The notes beneath the pieces are model-generated. The model had not been told where the DNA came from and ran no database searches. It worked only from the letters and a program-made list of their open reading frames with translations. This document shows, piece by piece, positions 23,606-35,239 of a DNA stretch of 64,000 nucleotides (positions are counted from its first letter, which is position 1; each line of letters begins with the position of its first letter). Source of the stretch: Hermetia illucens (taxonomy: Eukaryota; Arthropoda; Insecta; Diptera; Stratiomyidae); contig NC_051851.1 of the NCBI RefSeq assembly GCF_905115235.1, positions 66,523,559 to 66,587,558 on the forward strand, written 5' to 3'. Position numbers and translations under genes: made by a program.

Positions 23606-25280
23606 ATGACACTTGAGCTGAATTCGCGCACCGCTGTGCGGACCGGTAGCTTTCGAGTCTGCATTCAGCGGAAAAGATTTATCAATACAACTGTCGCTAA
23701 ACCAATCGCTAGTGAAGTTCCTGCTAAGATGCAAATCGACTTAACGGAGAGGATTCTTCTGCATCTGGAAAAATGTGACAAAGTTAACACATTGGACCTG
23801 GTGTCAATACTGAACGAGGACCATCAGCGGATCATTGGTGCATTAAAAAGTATAGAAGCAACTGGAAGTTTGGTTACCTCCGAGCCCACATCGCGGAAAA
23901 CCCTGGCATTGACAGAAGAAGGCGCTTATGTGGCAGAGAATGGTAGTCATGAGGCTGCTGTTTATAATGCAGTTCCACCGGAAGGAATATCGCAAGCCGA
24001 GCTGATGAAATCATCACCGAATGCAAAAGTGGGCTTCAGCAAGGCCATGTCACATGGATGGATCTTCGTAGACAAATCCGTTACCCCGCCAGTGGTGAAG
24101 AAAAAGGTGGATAAAATCGATGATATTGTTAAAACCCATCTGGTTGAAATACGTCAAGGCAAGGGTGAAGGCATCCCAGAGAATGTTAAGAATGAGTACA
24201 AAAAACGCAAGTTGCTGCAAGAAATCGTTACTAAAAGTTTCATCCTGTCCAAGGGACCCGAATTCTCAACAAAACTTCAGAAACTTGAGACCGACCTCAC
24301 TGTAGATATGTTGGCGAACGGTTTGTGGAAAGATTTGAAATTTAAGGCGTACAACTTCGAAGCCCTGGGAGCACCACCAGAACGAGGTCATTTACATCCC
24401 CTACTCAAGGTACGAACTGAATTCCGACAGATTTTCCTTGAAATGGGTTTCACCGAGATGCCTACAAACAACTATGTGGAATCATCCTTCTGGAATTTCG
24501 ACGCTCTCTTCCAACCGCAACAGCATCCCGCCCGTGATGCTCACGACACTTTCTTCCTTAACGAACCAAGTAGCAGCCACAAGTTCCCAATGGAGTATCT
24601 CGAACGAGTCAAGGAAGTCCACTCAAAAGGAGGATATGGATCGCAAGGCTATCGCTACGATTGGAAGATTGAAGAAGCTCAGAAAAACTTGTTGCGCACG
24701 CATACAACGGCTGTTAGTGCGCGGATGCTCTACAAACTCGCCAACAACCCCGACGGATTCAAACCCGTCAAATATTTCAGTATAGATAAAGTGTTCCGGA
24801 ACGAAACACTCGATGCAACTCATCTGGCGGAATTCCATCAAGTTGAAGGTGTAGTCGCCGGATATGGGCTGACTCTAGGGGACCTAATTGGAACTTTGTA
24901 CGAATTCTTCCGGAAATTGGGTATCACCCAATTACAGTTCAAGCCAGCTTACAACCCATACACTGAACCTAGCATGGAAATATTCTGCTTCCACCCCGGC
25001 CTAGGAAAATGGATCGAGGTAGGACGTTTTATCTTACATTTCCATTCCATCTGAGTTAATAGAAGTTTTGTTTGTGTAGGTGGGAAATTCAGGTGTATTC
25101 AGACCTGAGATGTTGCTTCCAATGGGCATTCCGCCAGAGGTGAACGTAATTGCCTGGGGCTTGTCGCTTGAACGGCCAACTATGATCAAATACGGCATTA
25201 ACAACATTCGAGATCTAATTGGACCGAAAGTGGACTTGAAAATGGTTGAGGAGGGCCCGATTTGTCGATTAGAAAGATAA
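23606..25280 (+). CDS. FARSA: Cytosolic phenylalanyl-tRNA synthetase alpha subunit
   Basis: Catalytic subunit of the alpha2beta2 enzyme that charges tRNA-Phe in the cytosol. Exons end at 25018 and restart at 25080; the 61-bp intron (25019-25079) starts GTAGGA and ends TGTAG and lies in phase 0 between Glu and Val of IEVGNSG. From ATG 23729 ([14 protein letters not shown]) the protein has 496 residues, close to the animal orthologues (about 500). It has winged-helix N-terminal domains, class II motif 2 ([20 protein letters not shown], about residue 355) and motif 3 (AWGLSLERP, about 454), ending PICRLER. The frame is open upstream to ATG 23606, adding 41 residues rich in Arg/Ser/Thr. I prefer 23729 by homology. 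An ATG at 23587 opens a nine-codon uORF that overlaps the 23606 start. Sequence is intact. Confidence 0.95.
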
Positions 25281-25375
25281 ACGCAAAGAATTCATGTTAT
25301 TTATATATTTAAAAGTAATTTCATTGGAATTGTTCAGCCTGATTTCGCCTTTGAGGCGGCTTTTCCAAAACGATC

Positions 25376-25381
25376 AATAAA
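25376..25381 (+). terminator. Poly(A) signal of FARSA
   Basis: AATAAA about 95 bp after the stop, with a T/G-rich stretch just downstream. Confidence 0.6.
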
Positions 25382-25389
25382 ATTGATTT

Positions 25390-26680
25390 ATTTTGTGGAA
25401 TGTTCTTTTTGTATAGATATCTCCCCTGAAATTGGGACTTCGAATCCAACACAAATATATATCAAGTATCCACTGCATGAGGTTTTGAGTGTCGCTTACG
25501 TGCGACAGAGATAAAATATGTTTGGATAACATTTAGCCTATTTTCTTGAAATGTTTCTTTCTTAGTTGCCCAAGAAGGCCAGGCGAAGTTAGAAGATACT
25601 TGCGTATATGATTTATCTGGGTTCTCAAATTGATCTTTGGTTTGCTAGTAAGAAGGCTTCATCGACGTTATCTCAATTAGAATATGGTACCAACTCAAGG
25701 AGCAGTAGCTTCAAAGACAGTCTTGCCGACTTCCCACTACGAATTTGTGAATATTTCCGGCAATAAGAAAGTGAATGAACTTGCAAGAAAGAGATCCCAA
25801 TTATCATTTGCAGAACCAGAACCGCAGCTATGAAAATGGTTAACAAACAACTACTTCATCAATGGGAAAAAGCTTTACGGTACAAAATGAACGACAAATG
25901 ACCGAAACCCTGACTCCTGGTCGTCGTGGATTTTGCGTCTTTCATATCATACTATGTACTTGTAGACTACTCCACATTTGCGCGGTGGATGTATGCTATC
26001 TGGAAAGACATCTAGCCTCTATCTAGTCCGATCTTCCCTGAGTCTAGCGAATTAGATAGGATTATTCACCTAAACGAACTTTGGTTGCAACGAAACTCAA
26101 TCTATACAAGTTACTCATCTAGCCACCGTCACTCTGAATGTCTACATTTTTCATCGGAAAAGGAGGTGAGGTATCTCAACAACGTTTACACCTCCAGACA
26201 TGTCCATAACGAACACTTCCAAATACAGTTTCTGTTGAAAATTTTTCGAGACGACAATGATGATGGGAAAATAATAAAGAACTATGAACTCACGCTGACC
26301 TGTTCTTCGTAGATAAAGATTTGGAAATGCCATTCCAAAGTGCGAAAATATTTAGACTTGCAAATGCGGGGGCCGTCAAATTAAGTAGATTTGTTCACTA
26401 AGGGGCATCAAAGATTTATTTCAGAGCTCGCCATCCATGTACATCCAGTCAGTTACGCGTGAAGGGTCCGTATTTGTGAAAAATAATTCGGCCAAACGGA
26501 AACGAGATAAGGAAAACCGGTACATGGATGGGTTGAAGATTGGCAATAGGCGGTGTAGGCAATGAGCGAGCATGTTAGAGAAGGGCATATGGTAATTGTT
26601 TTTCATGCGTGTAGTTCCCGGGATAAAGAAAAAAATCAGTATTTGGAAGAATTTGTAGATGTAGACAAAAGTGAAAGTTG
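25390..26680. other. Probable left part of a PIF/Harbinger element
   Basis: Between FARSA and the MADF remnant no further gene is clear. Open frames at 26085-26312 and on the minus strand do not resemble known proteins. If the MADF and DDE remnants belong to one transposon, its left terminus should be here; I could not find the inverted ends. Confidence 0.3.
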
Positions 26681-26769
26681 TTTGCGGAAAGAGAAGTGCA
26701 ATGAACATAACGATAGGGTAATGAAAGAGCATGCATGAACCCGATTGACAGAGGTGTGGAAAGAAGTGG

Positions 26770-27011
26770 ATGGAAGTTGCAGTAAACCAACTGTTTTGAA
26801 GAAAATTAATAATTTGAGAAGCAGTTATCGAAAAGACCTGAAATAGTTGAGGGAATCCAAAAAAACCGGTTCATCTTTCGATGATGTGCACAAACCGAAG
26901 CTATGGTACTTCCGCTTACTTGCCCTTTTAATGACAACCCGTAAATTAAGGAGCGACATACATTCTGATAATGATAGCAGTGAAAATGAAAAATTAAGCG
27001 TAGTGTTGTGA
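26770..27011 (+). pseudogene. MADF-domain protein remnant of a PIF/Harbinger transposon
   Basis: The plus strand reads LKKINNLRSSYRKDLK, one stop codon, then LRESKKTGSSFDDVHKPKLW, YFRLLALLMTTRKLRSD, an acidic/serine tail and a stop. The 'KKINNLRSSYRKE...W.F..L.FL' pattern is the C-terminal half of the MADF DNA-binding domain typical of the accessory protein of insect Harbinger elements. It points toward the DDE transposase on the opposite strand at 27451-28075. The N-terminal half of the domain is not readable in one frame. Confidence 0.7.
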
Positions 27012-27450
27012 AAACAGTTCATGTTATACTTTATTATATCAAACAGTAGATTGTTTAAAAGGATTTTTCTGCCTATACTAAATGTAAATGCTAATTTTTT
27101 TATTTTAGTGTTGTGTAGAATTTATTCTCCGTCCTGGTCAATGAGTACACAGGTTGCGGTATAGGTACAACGTATGTTAATATTAAATTTCAATCAATGA
27201 AGTTCAACTGCCATTCAACCATTCCTTCATTGACGAAATAATTGATAAAACATTCTCCAACATTTCTCGATGCGGTAATGGTGTTTCCAAAACTTGTTCG
27301 CTGTAAACCATATATATTTCCATGCTGGTAATTATAATTCAGTATCCCGGCACTTATGTTATCGATATCGGAGGAGACGTGTTAATCAAAAAATTGTGTA
27401 GAACGCATGGTGCCATTACGACTGATTCAACTTTTTTTGGGCATCGCATA

Positions 27451-28075
27451 TTAATATGCGTGCATGTGAAATATTCGGAACCGAGTGTTTAAGATCCCAA
27501 GGACATTCTCCACTATACGTCTAGCTCTAGAAACCCGGTAGTTGTGTACTATTCTATTCACAGAATTTATATCAGCAAATCTAAATGGCTTCAATATATC
27601 TGTTCGCAAGAGAAAGTCAATGTCCGCAACAAATACATAAGATAAAGTTGTGAACAAATTTTTAAAATTCTCTTTATGTGGAATGTTCAGTATACCGGGC
27701 TGCAATACATTAAAAAAATCCGTGTTCTGTATAACTTCTCCATCAGATACGTGGCCATTGTGCCAAAATCGCACATGATGAATCGATAACTCGCATCCAT
27801 TATTCTCAAGAACACCATACAATGTTGACCTTTATAATTGTAAAACTCGGATCCGCTACATTCTGGCGGGGGCGGGATTATTGAGACATGCATCCCGTCT
27901 ACTGCTCCTAGACAGTGTGGGAAATTCCATCGATGTTCAAATTCTTCGGCTATGTTCTTTCATTCTTCTGTGGTTCGTGGACACTGCAAAAAATAAAACA
28001 CAATTTTTGGGAATTACAACTGTATTATGCACACATCCTGCACTCATCGACGATATATGGCAAGCTGGACAAGAT
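27451..28075 (-). mobile_element. PIF/Harbinger (HARBI1-like) DDE transposase remnant
   Basis: Minus-strand pieces in order: [20 protein letters not shown] then [17 protein letters not shown] (first catalytic D, about 27895), [20 protein letters not shown] then [60 protein letters not shown] then FRIF (catalytic E; about 27500). At least two frame changes and stop codons break it. The N-terminal third of the transposase is missing upstream of 28075. Confidence 0.85.
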
Positions 28076-28084
28076 TTTTAGTGC

Positions 28085-28640
28085 CTACATGTGTTAAGTA
28101 CTCGTCTGTTTGTGTTTATTGGTTACATATTTTTCATTAATTCATAAAACTGGAGCACCCAAGTGAACAGTAAAGAAGTAAGTACAATTGCTGTAATGAA
28201 GTCATTGACATATCTGTCCATCTTCAATCTACTCCGAAGTTCCTGGTTACAGTGTTGAGCGTTCAAATGACCAGAAACTACTCCGGAGACCTGATGCAGA
28301 TGATACGAATAAACTTACAAAAGAAGTTTAGATTAGTGCGAAGGATCATTTCAAGCAATAAAAAAAACGCTATGACCGCTATGAGAAATATACGTGACGA
28401 CCAAAGCGGTGAGCAGAAAAATTCGTAAATAACATTTTTTTAAGGTTGAAGGTGGCAATAGCTTCCCAGGTTTCAGGTTTTATTTTTACAAGTGCATTAC
28501 GGTGATTTTAACATTGAAAACTTAATGTCTTCAAAACTCTACTGAAAGGAGAACCTCAATGTTATAGTCAATCACGGTGTTTCAGGCAAAAAGGTGAAGA
28601 AATTAAAACGCAACACTATCTCCGTCGCTAGTAGTGGTTT
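28085..28640. other. Intergenic, nothing recognised
   Basis: AT-rich, no coding signal. The right end of the Harbinger element may lie here. Confidence 0.3.
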
Positions 28641-28646
28641 TTGTTT

Positions 28647-28693
28647 GACATATATCGATATTTGGGGAACAACTTGTCCCCTTCTTCAGTGCC
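28647..28693 (-). ncRNA. Hammerhead-ribozyme-like motif, copy 3
   Basis: The minus strand reads GGCA, CUGAAGA, A, helix II GGGGA...UCCCC, (C)AA, helix III AUAU-CG-AUAU, A, then UGUC pairing with GGCA (one G-U). It has the same layout as copy 1 with different helix sequences. The G expected after helix II is C here. Confidence 0.45.
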
Positions 28694-29081
28694 GGGTCAC
28701 AGTTAGATACTAGACAGCTACCTCACTCCCTCTTGCCCCTCAAGGGGGGAAATTAGTGCGAGTACACACGATTTCAAATTGTTTTGCCCTTGAGCATGAG
28801 CGAAATGTACAGAAAACCCGATCAGCTGTGTTTGACATACCGCCCGGACTTGGCAATGTATTGGTGAGATTGGCAAGGTTTTGCTTATGTATAAGTGAAT
28901 GCGTGAAACAACTTTTTGCTATATGGGTGAGCACGCCGTAGTACCAGAATAGCAAAAGCTCACCGATCTCTCTCTAACCAATACGATTTGACGAAGATTA
29001 TGCCTTTTCCTTGTTTAGCGTCTCTGATGTGTACAGATAAGCTTCTGCAAGCACATTCGCAAGTGGGGTCATTTTTGTAAG

Positions 29082-29133
29082 GGTACTGCCTATAGTAGAT
29101 CTACTGTGGTACTGCCTATAGTAGATCTACTGT
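29082..29133. repeat. 26-bp tandem duplication containing a palindrome
   Basis: Two exact 26-bp units, GGTACTGCCTATAGTAGATC plus TACTGT, each containing the perfect palindrome AGTAGATCTACT. Confidence 0.85.
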
Positions 29134-29139
29134 GTGCCG

Positions 29140-30765
29140 GGTGTTGACTCCCAGGAGCAACCAATGATAACAGCTGCAGGTAGACACTTTCTTCCATTCG
29201 TAGATAATTGTGTCAATCCTTGGAACTCACTCTCAATTCGTTCAGTAAATTAATGTCAGAATACGTGTTTTCCATTAACCACTACTTTTTGCTCCACATT
29301 TCATGATTTTTTCTAAAGCGACAATAGTATCCGCAACTTCATCGCGTCAGAAGTTGAACTGATGATGCCGTTTGACTTGCCGATACGCGGATGGTGTTTT
29401 CAGTTCAACTTGTGGCCGGGTGCACGCGGCCTCTACCGGCGTAACTAACAGACCGAACTGTACTTGAATGGCTTGACCGTGCACGTGGAGTCGTAAGACT
29501 TCGGACCCGATGACGCAATCGAAAGGGAAGATCCAGGACGAATTACATCCTCCATCGATGTTCCGCCTGTCATAATATTGGAGGATTCTCCTGGTTATAA
29601 ATGTAAGTTTCGTGGGTTAGAGAGGAGTGGAAGCGGACAGCCTTAAGTTGAAGATTTAGATTTAAAAGAACTTATCAATTAATACAAATAAGGTAAATAA
29701 GACGAAATAAATTAACTTAACACTACTTAAGAATGTTAAAACACTCAATAGAATGGGAAACATTGCGGAAAACTTTTGCAAGAACTTACCACATTTAATA
29801 CCAATATTCTATTGGTGCAGGAAACGGAATAGCTCACAGGTGAAGTAAATGACATACATATGGTTGTAATGCATAGCTCTAACTACCAGCAAGTTAACAG
29901 GAAACAGGAGTGGAGTGGTACACTTATTTGCATAAACTTGCTTACACCGCCTGCTTTCGCCAAACAAAAGATTTTCTTTTCCAGATTCTTTGCTGAAAGA
30001 GGAATCCTCGTACCTGAAAATACCTGAAACTGGAGAGTTGAAGATGAAATTAAAGTCCGCCTCTTCCTCTTCCTACAGATAAACTTCACCCTTTTCGATT
30101 TTGTTCAGGCGATAATTTATGAAATAGTATGCAAATTTTTTGGGGACAATAAGAACACTACCTTTTTTCCCAAAGATCTTTGTATATCGACAGGAGTTCA
30201 AATCATCCCATTGATCGTAAATTCAAATAATTATAAAATCTAATTATAATTATATAATTATAAAATCTAATTTCTCCAATTAGGCGGAGGCAAAACATAG
30301 CCAAATAAAAAGTTTTGAGAAAACAGTAGATGTATTCAAGCGGTGAATAATGGGATCATCAACGAATGGACTAATCCCGAAAATCCGACCGACATTGTGG
30401 CACTTGGCAAACAATGAGAAGGACAATAAGGATTCTGAACAAAGAATTCAGACAAGAAGACAAAAGTCTATGTATCCTAACTGCCGCGCCATTGACAATG
30501 GAATATCTGTACATGGTTCAAAAATCCCCTAAATGTGGTATAGTGTGTACGTGCTTAACGTCTACGGGTCATCGGTACCCATTCGCCGAAATATCTTTGA
30601 GCTCCTTCCAATTCTTCACAAGAGGCCTACGCTCCTCCTATAGTGTGTTTCTAGGGAGACCACTCATCGACCATCATTTAATGGCAAAGCATGTGTGACC
30701 TCTCCGCTGGCAATTCCACCTTCTGATCAACACATCAACTTAATGTTGGAGTTGAGATGTTTCCA
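29140..30765. other. Intergenic, unassigned
   Basis: 29330-29600 is clearly GC-richer than its surroundings and could be a decayed coding piece, but no protein family could be recognised in any frame. 30225-30270 contains a short AT repeat (AATTATAAAATCTAATT, twice). Confidence 0.35.
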
Positions 30766-30769
30766 TTTC

Positions 30770-31290
30770 TAGATTTAACATAATACAGCGAATATGGATC
30801 CACCGCGATCAATGCTTTAAGTAACAAAATCAAGCTCGATGCCATCGTCAGCAGAAACAACGCTACCAAGATAAACAAATTCACCGATGTAAGAATGCGA
30901 TGACTCGTCAGACTGCAAACTTTGATTTTCTTGGTATTTATCCGCCCGTGCTTGCCTCCTTTCCAAATCGAGCCAATTTAGCCAAGGCAATTGACTCGTT
31001 ATATTATTGGTTCATTGAAGTCCACCATATCCTCTGAACAAAGCAGCATGGGGAGCGCTACCGATAACGAAAATGAGCAGTATCGGTAACAGAATGCAAC
31101 GTTGTCAAACTCTGCTTCGATCTCAGATACCTCAGAAATTTTAGCTCGATGCAGCACGGCACGTTTTCCTCATATGTCATTCTGATAATAGGTATTAGTT
31201 TCCCCGGAATGCCTCCCTTTTGATATCCCTGTTTACGCTATCGAAAGCTTTCTCAAAATCAAGGATAATGATAGAGAAGGTTGATCAATA
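30770..31290 (-). mobile_element. LINE B (RTE-like) reverse transcriptase fragment
   Basis: The minus strand gives IILDFEKAFDSVNRDI, GGIPGKLIPIIRMTYEENVP, LHRAKISEVSEIEAEF and LLFSLPILLIFVIGSAP in shifting frames, matching the RT palm seen again at 50040-50570 and 58440-58600. The 5' and 3' parts are absent. Confidence 0.65.
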
Positions 31291-31655
31291 TTCGAATATA
31301 AAACTTTTAAGAATATTTCCATCCTCCTTTTGAAGCTGCTCATGATTTAAAGTACGATACTTTTGATTACTCACTAGGTAAAAAACATCTAAGACGGATC
31401 GACCTAAGCGTGGAAAATTTATAACATAAGTTGATAAATATGCATAGTGCTGATAACTCAAATCCTCCAAACGATGTTGTTTGACAGATCAAGAGGATAA
31501 GGGCATTAAAAGCATTTTAGTAAGTCCAAGCAATCATAGCGGAACTCCTGGGGCTAGAGCTTTGCTAAAATTAATGATAACAATAGCCAATGGGCGATTG
31601 ACTTCGAGATTACGTCTTTCGCAGATTGATGGCTTGGTGTGCTTTATAAATACAA

Positions 31656-31721
31656 CGATATCTAGAGGAGGCGGGAATAACGAGATAGTATATTCGTTAT
31701 TGCCACCTCCTCTAGATATCG
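31656..31721. repeat. 66-nt near-perfect hairpin
   Basis: The left arm CGATATCTAGAGGAGGCGGG continues AATAACGA. The right arm, TTCGTTATTGCCACCTCCTC continuing TAGATATCG, is its reverse complement with two mismatches. The loop is about 9 nt. The size and shape resemble a miRNA precursor, but also a short inverted duplication. Only one copy is in the window. Confidence 0.7.
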
Positions 31722-31779
31722 AAATAAGAGTATTTGGTGTAAATCGAGCATGGACTATATGTTGATAAAGAATTCCTTG

Positions 31780-32200
31780 TAGAAATTTCCTGGAAAAGTA
31801 TAGTTGAGAAAAGTACGAACTTGGTTGAAAAACAAAAATGATTTGATAGAAAACGGCTAAATATGTTTATTGCAAAAGTATTCTGACGACCAGTATGCAG
31901 TAAAACGTAACCAAGTTACCTACAGAACAAAAAATCAATTGTTCAGATGAGATTATATTATTAGAAAGATAAGAAATGTGTTTGATGCACAACATTTTTA
32001 TGATGTTTGCTTTCTTTCTCCTTCGGTCATTGGTCAGAAAATTTAGAATCTCAACAATGTTTTAAATTAATATAAAATTGTTAAAGAGTGCTATATAACA
32101 AACACTATATTCCACCAATCAAAACCTTTAATTAAGACTTTGTATAAAATATCAAATTAAAAAACAAGTAATAAATGCACCCAGATTAATCTCTAACGCA
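31780..32200. other. 3' flank of NAXE
   Basis: AT-rich. An ATTAAA poly(A)-type signal on the minus strand at 32127-32132 lies about 75 bp after the NAXE stop. Confidence 0.4.
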
Positions 32201-32204
32201 TTTC

Positions 32205-33042
32205 TTATCCTGATAGTTTGACACAGGTATCAGTTCCATGATATGGAGGCAAACATAATTGATACTTCTCCTGTAACGCAAACGGCACAAATCGGCCGCC
32301 CAAATAGTGATATTCTCCAGTGAAATGACGAGCGCACATTTTCGGTGCTGTCAATGATATTAGCAGATTTGGTTGAATATCATCTGCAGACGGTCCATTC
32401 TCTACATGCCAACCGCTCGGTATATCTACACTGTAAAATTAAATAGCTGTTACCTGAAATTTGAACATTTGAAAATATAATTACCTAACAATAGGAATAC
32501 CACTTTGTTTCAACAAATCCAGAATTGGAACAAATGCATCGCGCACTGGCGGTTTAAAACTGAAGCCAAAAATCGCATCAACAATCAATGAATATTGTCC
32601 TTTTGCTTGGTCAATTGACGGGCATTCGTTTATAATTTCCACACCCATTGAACAACATTGATGAGTTAGATTTTTATATAACTCCTTGTCCGTGCGTTTG
32701 GGATAATATACTGCCGGTTTGTAGTTCATAAGGGCTAAGTGGCGGGCACATACTAACCCATCCCCACCGTTATTTCCAGGACCGCAACAAACCAACACAT
32801 TTTTGTGTCTATTTCAAAGAAAATTACATTTCGTTCGTCGTCAAATGTCTCTTTCGATATGATAAGACTTACGATTCAGCGGAATAGCATTTTGCGATTG
32901 CATGAGCACAACTTAACCCGGCTAGTTCCATTAATTGATCAACGCTGAATTTGTATTCATTGAACAGCTCAACGTCCACATTTATTGCCTCGGTTTGATT
33001 CAAATATTTCATTGTGCTGAGGAAGCGTGGCTGACACACTCT
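32205..33042 (-). CDS. NAXE: NAD(P)HX epimerase (AIBP/YjeF N-terminal family)
   Basis: It epimerises damaged hydrated NAD(P)H (R to S form) for repair by NAD(P)HX dehydratase, in mitochondria and cytosol. Minus-strand exons: 33042-32873 (ATG at 33012), 32808-32485, 32430-32205 (stop); all introns are short (64 and 54 bp) and GT...AG. From the ATG the product has 229 residues. It starts [20 protein letters not shown] and continues [20 protein letters not shown], then [20 protein letters not shown] (NAD(P)HX-binding loop), [21 protein letters not shown] (catalytic Asp), [33 protein letters not shown], ending [15 protein letters not shown]. The first exon begins at a splice acceptor and is open upstream of the ATG ([10 protein letters not shown]), so an unseen 5' exon probably supplies a mitochondrial leader. 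Intact. Confidence 0.93.
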
Positions 33043-33169
33043 CTGAAATTGGACATTTTCAAACAATTTTAGAAAATAATTCTGATAGCAAAGTTAATAC
33101 ATATTATAATCTTCAAGCACGTATGTACATACAAATATAACAAAGCATCAAAAACGCAAAGTTAAAAAA

Positions 33170-34480
33170 TACTCGCCCTCTCTACTAAGAGAGAAGCTAG
33201 TTCCCATGCTAGACCTTGACTAGGGAACCAAAAACTTCTTCCTTTGTCGTCCCTGAACTAACATAGATATTAGACATGAATCTCCGAGGGTATGGAGTAT
33301 GGGGTATGAGGACCCTTCCCATATCCCGTCTATTCTGAATACCTACTCAGAGAACATTAAAATACCAAAAGGCTATGGAATTCCGATACTAGATTTCCGG
33401 GTTTAATTCAAGGAGCTACCTTCTACGTAGATCATGTCACTGAATTAGTTACCTTGAATTCGTTACTCTTACTAATGATTTCATTACTCTACAAATGAAA
33501 ATGAACACAGAAGCAGAACAGAAGTGAGAAAGAATAAAGGGCAAGCCTAAAAGTACAAAACTAAACAAACTTTTGATGCCGCCATCGATCTGATAATGTC
33601 AGTAAATTTCCGAATTTGATACAGTTAGAATTCCTATAAGTATTATTATGTCCACATTGTATCTGAGGATACCACTGTTAACCTTATGCGCTATAAAAAT
33701 ATAACAGGCAGTATGAACATGAGTTAACCTAACTCGCCAACTTTAACGTAATATTTGGCTGTAATTCAGCAATTAAAACTATTATTTTTTTAATCGATCG
33801 GAAATTTCGTTACAAATGCGACCTTATCAGAATTATATTGTCCAAAATCAAAAATTATGAATGAAGCATTCTAACATGATTCCAGACCTAGATCTAAATT
33901 GGGTGTTTGTGCCAGCCATTATGATTATTATACATAATTTTAAAAAAAGCCCTTAGGCCCTTCTTCATTCGCTTCATCCTGTTATCTTGAAGAACCTAAT
34001 TTCTTGGTTTCCGTAGTTTTATTTATTTTCAGGTTTTTGATGGCTTCAAAGAAATAAAGACTTTTGAATCGACTTTTTAAAAAGGCGCTAATCATGTTTA
34101 ATACTTTGGCCGTACCATTTGATTTAAAAGCCTGGGTTATAGGGAGTAACGCTATGTGTTTCCGCTTCATCATTTATCGCACACACTAAGGAGACTGACT
34201 CCATCCCTCTGTGCTCACTTGTCGCTGTAAGGCGTATTTAATGTAGACGTTGAGGTATCGTCATTGCCACTGATGAGTAACAATGATTCAAAACAGCACC
34301 CAATACTGCTAGAGCGGGCTAAAAACAAAAATGGCAAATCGTACAAAAAAAGCCATGTTTTTGTGATTTTTTTTCTAACGACACAGTTAAAATTTATTTA
34401 CTCAACCAATGGTACATTAAAGTATGACATTCGAAGAATGTCTCATCAAATTTTTACAAAGAAATATTAAAAAATACGGC
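33170..34480. other. Intergenic, nothing recognised
   Basis: No coding signal. An upstream NAXE exon may lie here on the minus strand, but none could be picked with confidence. Confidence 0.35.
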
Positions 34481-35239
34481 AATGGCAGCAATTGTTCGGA
34501 CGTGTCTCGAAAAAAAGTTGAATTGCGGTGCCCCTCATAACTTGATGCTGGATCATTTGAAATCAAAAAATCAAAGTTCATTCGTTAGATAATAGTTTTC
34601 CCCAGGTAACGCTGTCGAGTTTTTTTTTTCCCAAATTTTTTTCATTTTTTCGAACACTTTAAAGTGAAAAACACAATTTTGTGGAAAAAAATCGGCTAAT
34701 TTGTTATTGCAAAATCAAAATTATGAATAAAAAAAAAAAAAAAACTCGACAGCGTTACCTCGTAAATGATGTACAGAAATAGTGTTTAAAATTTCAAAAG
34801 GATCGGTGCAGTAGTTTTGGAGTTATCAGGGGCACCGACTTTGAAAACGTGAGTTGTGGGAAAAACGCTTTAAAGTTTTAATCACAAAAAAATCTAGTTA
34901 AAACCTTTATAAGCGAATTTTATCGACATACCTCACACTGAGTCATCAATGCCAGGTCCATAGAGGATGTTGCTATCATCGATGATGTCTAATGCATCTT
35001 TTTGCTCCTGCCTACGAAGAATCCTGCCTTTTTTGGTTTGTCGTTCAGCTTCAGCTCGGGGCGTTGGGGTTGGTTCGGGTATAGGTACAAAAATCCGGCA
35101 GGTATAAAAATACTCATAACTTCGTCAATTTTGCTCCAATTGACTTGAAAATTTAACACAATATTCTTCAGATATTACGGATTGAATTTCGAAAATAAAA
35201 AAAAAATGAAAAAAAAAAATTACATACCTTACCCCCCCC
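34480..35239 (-). mobile_element. Second Kolobok-like element, internally deleted
   Basis: The right edge is a C-run immediately followed by TTAA (35240-35243), as at the ends of the Kolobok at 6976. On the minus strand 35080-34935 reads IPEPTPTPRAEAERQTKKGR, ILRRQEQKDALDIIDDSN, ILYGPGIDDSV and a stop, comparable with the GALHGPGIAD C-terminus of the first element. The non-coding part carries an inverted repeat (34606-34629 and 34730-34752, core CTCGACAGCGTTACCT). The left end was not found. The catalytic core is absent. Confidence 0.5.

Noticed and set aside
24438-24841. Other-frame open frames inside FARSA
   Set aside because: Overlapped by the long, conserved FARSA frame; no independent support.
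29330-29600. GC-rich block as a decayed gene
   Set aside because: All frames were read and none gave a recognisable motif. It remains an unexplained compositional patch.
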